A DNA stretch of 11,016 nucleotides from an uncultured Clostridia bacterium (GCA_937934775.1 CALGYL010000200.1:1-11016), one strand, 5' to 3'. Numbered from the stretch's first letter, positions 1 to 6,121 are shown. The notes: a model not told the origin generated them from the letters alone. Made by a program: numbers and translations.

Positions 1-595
1 GGATTGTGGCCGAGCGCATCAAAATGACCGATAGATCCGCCGGATCGTACAGCTCCAACCGGAAACTGATGCCGAACCGGTCCCGAAGCGGCGAGGTCAG
101 AAGCCCCGCCCGGGTGGTCGCGCCGATCAGTGTGAACCTGGGCAGATCCAGCCGGATCGACCGGGCCGACGGGCCCTTGCCGATCATGATGTCCAGCGCA
201 TAGTCCTCCATCGCCGGGTACAGGACTTCCTCCACCGAATGGGATAGCCTGTGGATTTCGTCGATGAACAGGATATCCCCCGCGGCCAGATTGGTGAGAA
301 TCGAGGCAAGGTCGCCCGGCCGCTCGATGGCAGGCCCGCTGGTCACGCGGATGTTGTGGCCCATCTCGGAGGCGATGATGCCGGCCAGCGTGGTCTTGCC
401 AAGGCCCGGCGGGCCGTAGAGCAACAGGTGATCCAGCGGCTCCCGCCGCTTGATGGCCGCCTGCATGTACACCGACAGGCTCTCCTTCAGTTTGTGCTGG
501 CCGAAGTATTCCGAAAGCGTCATCGGGCGCAGCGTGCGCTCCGCCTCGTCCTCTTCGTGATGATACCCGGTTGCGATCAGCCGTTCGTCGTCCAT
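1..595 (-). CDS. ruvB: Holliday junction branch migration ATPase RuvB (partial, 3' end outside window)
   Basis: RuvB is the hexameric AAA+ motor that, with RuvA, drives branch migration of Holliday junctions in recombinational repair. The first 198 codons are present; the gene continues past the left edge. Visible landmarks are the family opening around residues 21-32 (RTLRPMTLSEYFGQ), Walker A GPPGLGKTT at 61-69, Walker B LFIDEIHRL at 109-117, sensor 1 IGATTRAG at 157-164 and the arginine-finger stretch SPLRDRFG at 168-175. The start ATG shares one base with the ruvA stop codon (TGATG), so translation is probably coupled to ruvA. It is the last visible gene of the ruvC-ruvA-ruvB operon. The winged-helix DNA-binding C-terminus is not in the window. 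Nothing looks broken in the part that can be read. Confidence 0.97.
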   Translation of the reverse strand, partial: MDDERLIATGYHHEEDEAERTLRPMTLSEYFGQHKLKESLSVYMQAAIKRREPLDHLLLYGPPGLGKTTLAGIIASEMGHNIRVTSGPAIERPGDLASILTNLAAGDILFIDEIHRLSHSVEEVLYPAMEDYALDIMIGKGPSARSIRLDLPRFTLIGATTRAGLLTSPLRDRFGISFRLELYDPADLSVILMRSATI

Positions 596-1188
596 CAGCC
601 GTTCATCCCCTTCAGCGCGAGCCGGATCATTTCATCCGTCCGGTCGGTTTGCGTCGCGACGCGTGCCACCGCCGTCGCCGCTTCATTGGAGGCGTAACCC
701 AGCGCCATCAGCGCCTCGATGGCCTCGGCAGCGGGACCGCCCCGTGCCGGCATGGGCGCAACCTGACCGCTTGTCAATTCCGCTGCGCCGTCGATCTTGT
801 CGCGCAGTTCCAGAATCAGCCGCTGGGCGGTCTTTTTCCCAATGCCAGGCGCGCGGGCCAGCGCCGCCGCGTCGCCCGTCAGAAGCGCAATCGTCAGATC
901 CCGGATGCTCAGGGACGATAGAATCTGAAGCGCCGTCCGTGGCCCGATGCCGGTGACGGACAGAAGGCGCAAAAACATCGCCTTCTCTTCCCGGCTGTAA
1001 AAGCCGAAAAGGTCCATCGCGTCCTCCCGCACGGAGAGGTGCGCGAAGCACTTGAAGCGCGCGCCCACCTGAGGCGCGGCGTTCAGCGCCGCCGAACTGA
1101 CCAGCAGCTGATAGCCGACCCCGCCGCAGTCAATCACGATGGAGTCCGCGTTCTTTTCGGTCAATATGCCGTCAAAATGCGCGTACAT
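595..1188 (-). CDS. ruvA: Holliday junction branch migration protein RuvA
   Basis: RuvA is the tetrameric scaffold that binds the four-way junction and loads RuvB. The 197-residue product matches the usual family length. The N-terminal OB-fold domain covers about residues 1-65 (opening MYAHFDGIL, then VREDAMDLFGFYS at 53-65). Two helix-hairpin-helix motifs follow: VTGIGPRTA at 78-86 and APGIGKKTAQRLILELRDK at 113-131. The C-terminal RuvB-contacting domain is seen near the end (EAIEALMALGYASNEA). The ATG is preceded by a good Shine-Dalgarno, GGGGAGG at 1193-1199. It lies 93 bp downstream of ruvC and runs directly into ruvB, so the three are presumably one transcript under the LexA-box promoter near 1810-1838. 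Confidence 0.97.
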   Translation of the reverse strand: MYAHFDGILTEKNADSIVIDCGGVGYQLLVSSAALNAAPQVGARFKCFAHLSVREDAMDLFGFYSREEKAMFLRLLSVTGIGPRTALQILSSLSIRDLTIALLTGDAAALARAPGIGKKTAQRLILELRDKIDGAAELTSGQVAPMPARGGPAAEAIEALMALGYASNEAATAVARVATQTDRTDEMIRLALKGMNG

Positions 1189-1281
1189 AGTACCTCCCCA
1201 AGATCCACATGCGGTTTCTCCGGCGTTTCTTCCCAGCGGTTCGCGCGCCGGAAAGGGATGGGTTCAAGCCCGCGTGTCCGC

Positions 1282-1776
1282 TTACTGTATTCGAAAAAGG
1301 GAACTCATGCGGGCGCTTTGGGCGTGGGTCAGCGCCACCGCCAGCGCGTCCGCCGCGTCGTCTGGTCTGGCGATCTCCTGCATGTTTAGAAGAATCTTCA
1401 CCATTGTCTGAACCTGCAGCTTGTCCGCCTTGCCGTGGCCGGTCACCGCTTGCTTGACCTGCATGGGCGTGTATTCAAACAGCTTCTCCGTGCGGGTGGC
1501 AGCCGCGGCCAGCGCCGCGCCCCGCGCCGCGCTCACCGCCATGCCGGTGGTGACGTTTTTCGAAAAAAACAGCTCTTCGAAGGCAACCTCATCCGGTTTG
1601 TAGATGTCCATCAACTGGTTGATGCCCAGAAAGACGGACCGGAGCCTCGACGGCAGCGGCTGACCCGCCGCGGTCGTAAGCACACCGAACTGGATCAGCT
1701 GGCAGCGGTCGCCCTCCGAACGGATGACGCCGTAACCCAGCGTCGCAAGCCCCGGATCGATGCCCAAAATGACCAA
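1282..1776 (-). CDS. ruvC: Crossover junction endodeoxyribonuclease RuvC
   Basis: RuvC is the dimeric RNase H-like nuclease that cuts Holliday junctions after RuvAB migration. I choose the TTG at 1776, giving 164 residues, because an AGGAGG at 1786-1791 lies 9 nt upstream and the protein then begins MVILGIDPG as in the family. An ATG further upstream (1830) would lie at the promoter itself, and the TTG at 1782 is only 3 nt from the Shine-Dalgarno. Catalytic acidic residues are visible: D7 in GIDPG, E67 in AFEELFF, and D140 and D143 in RPDDAADALAVALTHA. It is the first gene of the ruvCAB operon and its promoter holds a LexA-like box, which fits DNA-damage induction. Confidence 0.95.
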   Translation of the reverse strand: MVILGIDPGLATLGYGVIRSEGDRCQLIQFGVLTTAAGQPLPSRLRSVFLGINQLMDIYKPDEVAFEELFFSKNVTTGMAVSAARGAALAAAATRTEKLFEYTPMQVKQAVTGHGKADKLQVQTMVKILLNMQEIARPDDAADALAVALTHAQSARMSSLFRIQ

Positions 1777-1809
1777 AGGCAAAGCCCTCCTGCAAAATGC
1801 GTCAATTTT

Positions 1810-1838
1810 ATGATAGAACAGAACGCACATTCTGTCAA
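1810..1838 (-). promoter_or_regulatory. ruvCAB promoter (SigA type)
   Basis: On the minus strand a perfect -35 TTGACA (1838-1833) is separated by exactly 17 bp from a -10 TATCAT (1815-1810). The expected start of transcription is near 1803, leaving a short leader before the ruvC Shine-Dalgarno at 1791-1786. The spacer holds the LexA-like box listed separately. Confidence 0.85.
1820..1833. promoter_or_regulatory. LexA (SOS) box candidate in the ruvC promoter
   Basis: The plus strand reads AGAACGCACATTCT, a near-palindrome of the Gram-positive LexA type (CGAAC-RNRY-GTTYC). The core GAAC-N4-ATTC differs from GAAC-N4-GTTC at one position, and the central four bases fit RNRY. It lies between the -35 and -10 of the ruvC promoter, where a bound repressor would block RNA polymerase. 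ruv genes are established SOS genes in many bacteria. The site is read from sequence; LexA binding is inferred. Confidence 0.7.
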
Positions 1839-1888
1839 GCGAAGAAGCCCGAACATCCGGCGGAGATTCCGTTCTGGCAAAACGTCAA

Positions 1889-1917
1889 TTGACACAATCA
1901 ATATTCAGTCTTATAAT
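1889..1917 (+). promoter_or_regulatory. Consensus SigA promoter for the zinc-ribbon gene
   Basis: A perfect TTGACA (1889-1894) and a perfect TATAAT (1912-1917) are separated by exactly 17 bp, in an AT-rich patch unlike the surroundings. The -35 is part of a 10-bp palindrome GTCAATTGAC (1885-1894), which could be a small operator or chance. The promoter diverges from the ruvC promoter about 50 bp away. Confidence 0.88.
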
Positions 1918-1950
1918 AAAATTCAAATTTAACAATGGTGGGTGAATTGC

Positions 1951-2613
1951 ATGCCCTACTTGATTGCCCTGATCATCAAGTGTGTCTTTGGATTTTGGGC
2001 TATGAGTGTCGCCGTCGGCAAGGGACGGTCGGGCGGATGGTTTTGGCTCGCCTTCTTTTTCCCGGTTATCGGAATCATTGTCGCGTATTGCCTGAATGAG
2101 CAGACGTATGAATACGAACGCATGCCGAACTACGGCCTCACCGTACAGTGCCCATATTACCAGAACAGACGCCCTACCTATCTATCTGCGGTTGAATCGC
2201 CGGGGATATCCCCCGGTTTGCCTGCGCCGGGCGTTGCTGGCGAAGTTTCGGCCGATGGGAAATGGATTGCCTGCGCAACCTGCGGGGAACGCGCCACGAT
2301 GGACTATGCGCGCATCCGGAAACGCTGCCCCAAATGCGATGCGCTTTATGATCTGAACGCAAGACCCAAAGCGTCTGAAGAATCGGAAGCGGATACGGGC
2401 GTGGCAAATACCGGTGACGACCCCAGCCCGTCTGTTCCGGATCACCAGCCCCGGGCCTGCGCGTCATGCGGCAAAGTAAGCTTCGCCGGAGCGGAATTCT
2501 GCATGTTTTGCGGCGTGAATCTGAAGGCGGACTGGGCCTGCCCCAACTGCAGCGCGTACAATCCCCCCGCCGCCAAGTTCTGTATGGAATGCGGCGGGAA
2601 GCGTGAAGGATAG
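1951..2613 (+). CDS. Membrane-anchored protein with three zinc ribbons, function unknown
   Basis: I do not recognise a specific family. The ATG at 1951 gives 220 residues and follows a weak GGTGGGTG site; a GTG at 1942 overlaps that site and is less likely. Two hydrophobic segments, about residues 3-22 and 30-48, form a short N-terminal hairpin of the kind found in small integral membrane proteins (WFWLAFFFPVIGIIVAYCL). A hydrophilic linker follows, then three four-cysteine knuckle pairs: C108/C111/C126/C129, C170/C173/C184/C187 and C197/C200/C211/C214. The last two form a double zinc ribbon, often seen in adaptor-like or membrane-tethered proteins. An acidic, disordered-looking stretch (about 140-167) separates the first ribbon from the pair. 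It is transcribed alone from a consensus promoter divergent from ruvC. A role in protein or nucleic-acid contact at the membrane is only a guess. Confidence 0.85.
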   Translation: MPYLIALIIKCVFGFWAMSVAVGKGRSGGWFWLAFFFPVIGIIVAYCLNEQTYEYERMPNYGLTVQCPYYQNRRPTYLSAVESPGISPGLPAPGVAGEVSADGKWIACATCGERATMDYARIRKRCPKCDALYDLNARPKASEESEADTGVANTGDDPSPSVPDHQPRACASCGKVSFAGAEFCMFCGVNLKADWACPNCSAYNPPAAKFCMECGGKREG

Positions 2614-2702
2614 AACCCGCTCCACTCTCCGAGTCTGGACCGAATTTGTTATCCACCCGCCCGCTTCGGTTGCTTCCGGCGACATGTACGCCGTAAAACA
2701 CA

Positions 2703-2736
2703 TTTCATGCCCCAGTGTGCACACTGGGGCATGAAA
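2703..2736. repeat. 34-bp perfect palindrome between convergent genes
   Basis: Every base from 2703 to 2719 pairs with its partner in 2720-2736, centred on GTGTGCACAC, with no loop; the left arm is TTTCATGCCCCAGTGTG. It lies in the gap between the zinc-ribbon gene (plus) and gpr (minus), so it may act as a bidirectional terminator. The downstream U-tracts are weak: GTGTTTT follows on the minus strand, and CGATCTTT on the plus strand. A protein-binding operator is an alternative. Confidence 0.75.
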
Positions 2737-2785
2737 CGATCTTTCCCGTCAGCGGCCGCGCGGAAATCCATCAAGACTTCAAGCC

Positions 2786-2806
2786 CGCGAAGAACTTCCC
2801 TTCGCG
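2786..2806. repeat. Short inverted repeat downstream of gpr
   Basis: CGCGAAG (2786-2792) and CTTCGCG (2800-2806) form a 7-bp stem with a 7-nt loop, 30 bp past the gpr stop codon. No clear U-tract follows on the minus strand, so it is a weak terminator candidate; the larger palindrome further downstream may do the job. Confidence 0.4.
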
Positions 2807-2835
2807 TTGATAGCCCTGAAAGGAATTCCATCGCC

Positions 2836-3747
2836 TTATGGCATCATCGTCGCAATCTCTGTTTCGCTCAGACCCGGATGCAGCGCCTGGTTGATGCCCA
2901 GCGCCACGATGCCCGCCACGTCCTCCACCAGATCGTCCACCTCGCGGGGCGTGACAATCATATCGCCGGTGGCGTTGCGAAGCATCTCATCGGTCAGCTT
3001 GTCCAAATCCTCCTGCTCGCCGCCCAGCCTCCCCAACGCGTCCCGCACAATCGTGGAGGCGTAGATGACCGTCGGCACACCCACCGCGATCACAGGCGTG
3101 CCCACCGCTTCCCGGTTCAGGGCTTTCCGGTGGTTGCCCACGCCGGAGCCGGGCTGAATGCCGGTATCGGTCAGCTGGATGGCCGTTCCGACACGGCCCA
3201 CTTCCCGCGCGGCCAGGCTGTCGATGGCGACGACCGCTCGGGGCTTCACGCGCTCCACAAGGGCCGACACCATCTCCAGCGTTTCAATGCCTGTCACGCC
3301 CAGAACGCCCGGCGCAATGGCGCACACGGGCTCCATGCGGTCGTCCACGCTGTCTGGCAGTTCCTGAAAGATGTGGCGGGTGACCAGCGTGCGATCGACC
3401 GTCATCGGCCCCAGCGCGTCGGGCGTTACCTGCCGGTTGCCAAGGCCCACCACCATCACCGGCGCCTCGCCGGCGGGCAGCATGCGCGTCAGTTCCTCAG
3501 CCAGAAGCGAGGATACCGCCCGCCGGATCTCCGGATCGCCCGTCCGCACCCCGCCGCACTCCAGCGTCACATAGCGCCCCAAGGGCTTCCCCATCATCCG
3601 GGCGCCGGCCTCCTCGTCAATCACCACCTCGGTGACCGAGATGCCGCTCTCCTCCCAGATCGCCACCTTGACCCCGGGAAATTTGGTCTTTCCCCTCGCG
3701 CCATCCGGCCCGATGGCCTCCATCGCCAGATCCGTCCGAATCTGCAA
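2836..3747 (-). CDS. gpr: Spore germination protease GPR (SASP-degrading endopeptidase)
   Basis: GPR (EC 3.4.24.78 by name, aspartic-type family A25) starts degradation of the small acid-soluble proteins that coat spore DNA during germination. The 303-residue product carries the family blocks VGLGN (100-104), TPDALGP (108-114), PGVLGVTGIET, the AIDSLAAR block (174-181) and GIQPGSGVGN. D110 and D176 have the same spacing as the catalytic aspartates D127 and D193 of Bacillus megaterium GPR. The start is TTG at 3747, 10 nt after AAGGAGG (3757-3763). An in-frame TAA two codons upstream rules out a longer protein. The sequence starts at QIRTDLAMEA, close to where mature Bacillus GPR begins, so the usual propeptide is essentially absent. 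It is divergent from rpsT. Expression in the forespore is expected from the family, but I see no convincing SigG promoter. Confidence 0.95.
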   Translation of the reverse strand: MQIRTDLAMEAIGPDGARGKTKFPGVKVAIWEESGISVTEVVIDEEAGARMMGKPLGRYVTLECGGVRTGDPEIRRAVSSLLAEELTRMLPAGEAPVMVVGLGNRQVTPDALGPMTVDRTLVTRHIFQELPDSVDDRMEPVCAIAPGVLGVTGIETLEMVSALVERVKPRAVVAIDSLAAREVGRVGTAIQLTDTGIQPGSGVGNHRKALNREAVGTPVIAVGVPTVIYASTIVRDALGRLGGEQEDLDKLTDEMLRNATGDMIVTPREVDDLVEDVAGIVALGINQALHPGLSETEIATMMP

Positions 3748-3836
3748 GCTTTACCGCCTCCTTCAAATAGAATGCCGGAAAAAGGGCCGGATCATCGCCC
3801 CATTCGAAGTTTTAACCGAATCCGGCAAACTCGGTC

Positions 3837-3865
3837 TTGCATTCACAGGTTGCGCATGGTATAAT
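3837..3865 (+). promoter_or_regulatory. rpsT promoter (extended -10)
   Basis: TTGCAT (3837-3842) and a perfect TATAAT (3860-3865) are separated by 17 bp; the TGG before the -10 makes it an extended -10 element. The start site would be near 3872, giving a leader of about 30 nt before the rpsT start codon. Confidence 0.85.
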
Positions 3866-3901
3866 GGCGGTTGTCGACAAAAGGCTGGGAGGTGAACAGA
3901 A

Positions 3902-4165
3902 TTGCCGAACATTAAGTCCGCCATCAAACGCGTCAAGGTGAACGAGAAAAAGAACCTGCGCAACCGCATGATCAAATCCGCCATGCGCACGTCCGTCAAG
4001 AAGTTTGACGTCGCGACCGCCGCGGGCTCTGCCGACCAGCAGATCCTCAGCGTGACATCCGCTTCCATTGACAAGGCCGCCAGCAAGGGCGTTATCCATA
4101 AGAATGCGGCGAACCGCAAAAAGTCGCGACTGGCCAAGCGCCTGAACAAAGTCGCGGCACAGTAA
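3902..4165 (+). CDS. rpsT: 30S ribosomal protein S20
   Basis: S20 is a small helical primary 16S rRNA-binding protein of the 30S subunit. The 87-residue product begins MPNIKSAIKRVKVNEKKNLRN and is rich in lysine, arginine and alanine, as the family is. It ends with the typical NRKKSRLAKRLNK block. The start codon is TTG at 3902, 9 nt after GGGAGG (3887-3892); no ATG fits. The E. coli rpsT gene also starts with UUG and is translationally autoregulated, so the weak start may be functional here, though that is inference. The gene has its own promoter and a strong terminator, so it is a single-gene unit divergent from gpr. Confidence 0.97.
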   Translation: MPNIKSAIKRVKVNEKKNLRNRMIKSAMRTSVKKFDVATAAGSADQQILSVTSASIDKAASKGVIHKNAANRKKSRLAKRLNKVAAQ

Positions 4166-4183
4166 TCCTGATGGATCAAAGAG

Positions 4184-4208
4184 CTGTCCCTGTCGGGGCA
4201 GTTTTTTT
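4184..4208 (+). terminator. Rho-independent terminator of rpsT
   Basis: The stem CTGTCCC (4184-4190) / GGGGCAG (4195-4201), including one G-T pair, has a 4-nt loop and is followed by seven T residues (4202-4208). It lies 18 bp after the rpsT stop codon and just before the next gene's Shine-Dalgarno, so any transcription of that gene from rpsT would be read-through. Confidence 0.92.
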
Positions 4209-4230
4209 GTTGAATGATGGAGGGATCAGC

Positions 4231-4986
4231 ATGTCGCCTGTTGCCGGCCTCAGCGCCGTCTTCCCCGTCCCGGAGATCGACAGGACGGCGGCGTTCTACG
4301 AAAAACTTGGCTTTCGGGCGGTCAAGTACCCGGACGCGTCGGAAGCGCACGCCTGCCTGTACCTGGGTAGCGCGGAACTGATCCTGACCGGCAGCCGCGG
4401 CAGGATGGTTTCACCCAACCGGCTTTTATACGGCTACGGCTATGACGCGTACCTGTACGCGCCGGACCCGGCGGCGCTCTACGAGACGTTTTCCCAAAAG
4501 GGCGCGCATTTTGCGCGTCCGCTGGGCATGACCGATTACGGCAATCTGGAATTTGTGATCGAGGACTGCGACGGTCGCTGGGTGGCCTTCGGCGTCAAGC
4601 AGAAAAGCGCGCCGGAATTGACGCTTTCCGCGCTTCCCGGCCCATTCACCGTATGCAAACCCCGCGAAGCCCTCTGGCAGGATAAGCCCTTCCACTTTCT
4701 GGCAAGGACGGATTCCGAGCGCTCCCTGGTCTGCCCGACGGGCGACGTACCGGAGGACTGCGAAGCTCGGGAGGACGGTTGGCGAGGTCTCCGGGTGGAC
4801 GGCGTACTGGATTTTTCGCTGATCGGCATCCTCTCCCGCCTCGCCTCCGCGCTGGCGGCGGCGGACGTGAGCATTTTCGCGGTCTCTACCTACGATACCG
4901 ACTATCTTTTTGTGAAAGATATGGACTACGATCGTGCTCTCTGCGCGCTGCGGGCGGCCGGGTGCGGAATCGAGGGAACGCTATGA
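4231..4986 (+). CDS. VOC (glyoxalase-like) domain fused to an ACT domain
   Basis: The ATG at 4231 follows GGAGGG (4219-4224) by 6 nt and gives 251 residues; upstream in-frame codons lie inside the rpsT terminator. Residues about 7-122 look like a vicinal-oxygen-chelate domain of the glyoxalase/bleomycin-resistance type: an FPVPEIDRTAAFYEKLGF opening, then LYLGSAELILTG, and a second half ending in DCDGRWVAFGVK. Residues about 130-251 resemble the small stand-alone ACT family: LTLSALPGPFTVCKP at the start, FHFLARTDSERSLVCP, and the signature DFSLIGILSRLASALAAADVSIFAVSTYDTDYLFVK spread over 194-229. ACT domains usually bind amino acids or similar ligands. Each half looks complete, so this is a fusion and not a read-through artefact. 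Substrate and function are unknown. It overlaps the next gene by four bases, suggesting co-translation. Confidence 0.85.
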   Translation: MSPVAGLSAVFPVPEIDRTAAFYEKLGFRAVKYPDASEAHACLYLGSAELILTGSRGRMVSPNRLLYGYGYDAYLYAPDPAALYETFSQKGAHFARPLGMTDYGNLEFVIEDCDGRWVAFGVKQKSAPELTLSALPGPFTVCKPREALWQDKPFHFLARTDSERSLVCPTGDVPEDCEAREDGWRGLRVDGVLDFSLIGILSRLASALAAADVSIFAVSTYDTDYLFVKDMDYDRALCALRAAGCGIEGTL

Positions 4987-5435
4987 CGGTCTATGTGGAC
5001 GCGGATGCCTGCCCGGTGGTTCCGGAGACTGTGGCCGTCGCAAAGCTGCACGGCGTACCAGTGACGCTTCTGTGCGACACAAACCACGTGCTCTCAAGTG
5101 ATTACGCCCGGGTGGAAGTAATCGGCGCGGGCGCGGACGCGGTGGATTTCGCGCTGGTCAACCGCTGCCAGCGGGGCGACATCGTGATCACGCAGGATTA
5201 TGGCGTAGCGGCGATGGCGCTGGGAAAAGGCGCGCATCCGATCCACCAAAGCGGCATGTGGTACACGAACGAGAACATCGATATGCTGCTGGCCGAGCGC
5301 CACATGCACAAAAAAGCCCGCATGTCCCATGCAAAGCACCACTTGAAGGGTCCGAAAAAGCGCACAGGCGAGGATGACGAGCGGTATACCGCGTCGCTTA
5401 TCCGCCTGATTGAGGCAATCTCGGCCGCGGTCTGA
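4983..5435 (+). CDS. UPF0178 family protein (YaiI/YqxD-like)
   Basis: The ATG at 4983 overlaps the previous stop codon as ATGA and follows GAGGG (4972-4976) by 6 nt, giving 150 residues, the usual family size. Family marks are the N-terminal VYVDADACPV (DADACP at 6-11), then DYARVEVIGAGADAVDFALVN, DIVITQDYGVAAMAL, the NENIDMLLAERHMHKKAR region, and a C-terminal GPKKRT segment. The fold is related to PIN/NYN-type nucleases, and the acidic residues in the DADAC and TQDYG blocks are the candidate metal ligands. No activity is established for the family as far as I know. It is the second gene of a two-gene unit with the VOC-ACT protein. Confidence 0.93.
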   Translation: MTVYVDADACPVVPETVAVAKLHGVPVTLLCDTNHVLSSDYARVEVIGAGADAVDFALVNRCQRGDIVITQDYGVAAMALGKGAHPIHQSGMWYTNENIDMLLAERHMHKKARMSHAKHHLKGPKKRTGEDDERYTASLIRLIEAISAAV

Positions 5436-5450
5436 GAAGGCGGCCGAGAT
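5418..5450. terminator. Stem-loop across the UPF0178 stop codon (possible terminator)
   Basis: ATCTCGGCCG (5418-5427) pairs perfectly with CGGCCGAGAT (5441-5450) around a 13-nt loop that contains the stop codon (5433-5435). No T-run follows on either strand, so intrinsic termination is uncertain. It lies between convergent genes, where a transcription barrier is expected. Confidence 0.5.
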
Positions 5451-5507
5451 CGTAACATAGAATCCTTTCTGTAGCAGTACCCTCATGTCGTCTCCTTTCT
5501 GACCCTG

Positions 5508-6092
5508 TCAGGCCTTCGCCTTGAAAAGCCCGTGCCAGGAGCAGTAAGCATAAATCATACCGTGTCCGGATACCGGGAAGCGCGCCTCCGCGTCCTGCTC
5601 GGGATAGAGCTTGCGGATTTGCACCTGATCCATCGTGACATAGGCGATGAACGAGAGAAAATGCGCCCGCTCCATCGGATGCCGCAGGGTGACGTAGTGG
5701 TCGGACTCGACTTTCTCGATCCGGATTTCGTGTGCCTCCTCCGCGGGCTCCGCTTCCAGCGGCGGCAGCAGCACGCCGCAGCAACTGAACGCGCCGCTGC
5801 CAATCGAGTGAATGACGTTGCCGCAGATCGGGCAAACGTAAAACCTGCTGCGCAGCATGTTCCCGGCGCGGTTCCGGTTTTCGATGTGCTCGCCGGAAAG
5901 AAGTTCTGCCACCGAGACGCTCAGCGCCTTGGCCAGCGGCTCGATCAGGCTGATGTCGGGAAGCCCTCTGGACGTCTCCCACTTGGAGACCGCCTTGTCG
6001 CTGACCAGCACAAGATCCGCCAGCTGCTTTTGCGTGTACCCCTTCTTCTCGCGCAGCAGCCGGATGCTGCCGCCCGTTACAAATCCGCTCAT
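5508..6092 (-). CDS. XRE-type HTH regulator fused to a full desulfoferrodoxin (superoxide reductase) domain
   Basis: The ATG at 6092 has AAAGGGG 8 nt upstream and gives 194 residues; a TTG further upstream lies on the Shine-Dalgarno. Residues about 8-66 form an XRE helix-turn-helix (IRLLREKKGYTQKQLADLV, then VSDKAVSKWETSRGLPDI). Residues 85-112 match the desulforedoxin domain, with cysteines C87, C90, C104 and C105 placed to bind the rubredoxin-like iron. Residues 119-192 match the superoxide reductase domain: iron ligands H121, H138, H144, C184 and H187, with the C-terminal YCSWHGLFKA as in the enzymes. The glutamate before the first histidine is kept (E119), but the lysine found in enzymes (Glu-Lys-His) is alanine (A120). 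This suggests a sensor more than an efficient enzyme. It probably represses or activates genes in response to superoxide, oxygen or iron state; the targets are unknown. The unit is monocistronic. Confidence 0.92.
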   Translation of the reverse strand: MSGFVTGGSIRLLREKKGYTQKQLADLVLVSDKAVSKWETSRGLPDISLIEPLAKALSVSVAELLSGEHIENRNRAGNMLRSRFYVCPICGNVIHSIGSGAFSCCGVLLPPLEAEPAEEAHEIRIEKVESDHYVTLRHPMERAHFLSFIAYVTMDQVQIRKLYPEQDAEARFPVSGHGMIYAYCSWHGLFKAKA

Positions 6093-6121
6093 GTTTTCTA
6101 CCCCTTTCAAATTGCGCCGTT

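Noticed and set aside
3768..3774. CATTCTA on the minus strand as a SigF/SigG -10 element for gpr
   Set aside because: It lies so close to the gpr start that transcription would begin inside the Shine-Dalgarno, and no good -35 lies at the right spacing.
2707..3864. Long plus-strand open frame (385 codons) opposite gpr
   Set aside because: It is the antisense shadow of a well-conserved gene; its His- and Arg-rich product resembles no family and it has no proper ribosome binding site.
3763..4350. Minus-strand open frame opposite rpsT
   Set aside because: It crosses the rpsT promoter, gene and terminator and has no family features.
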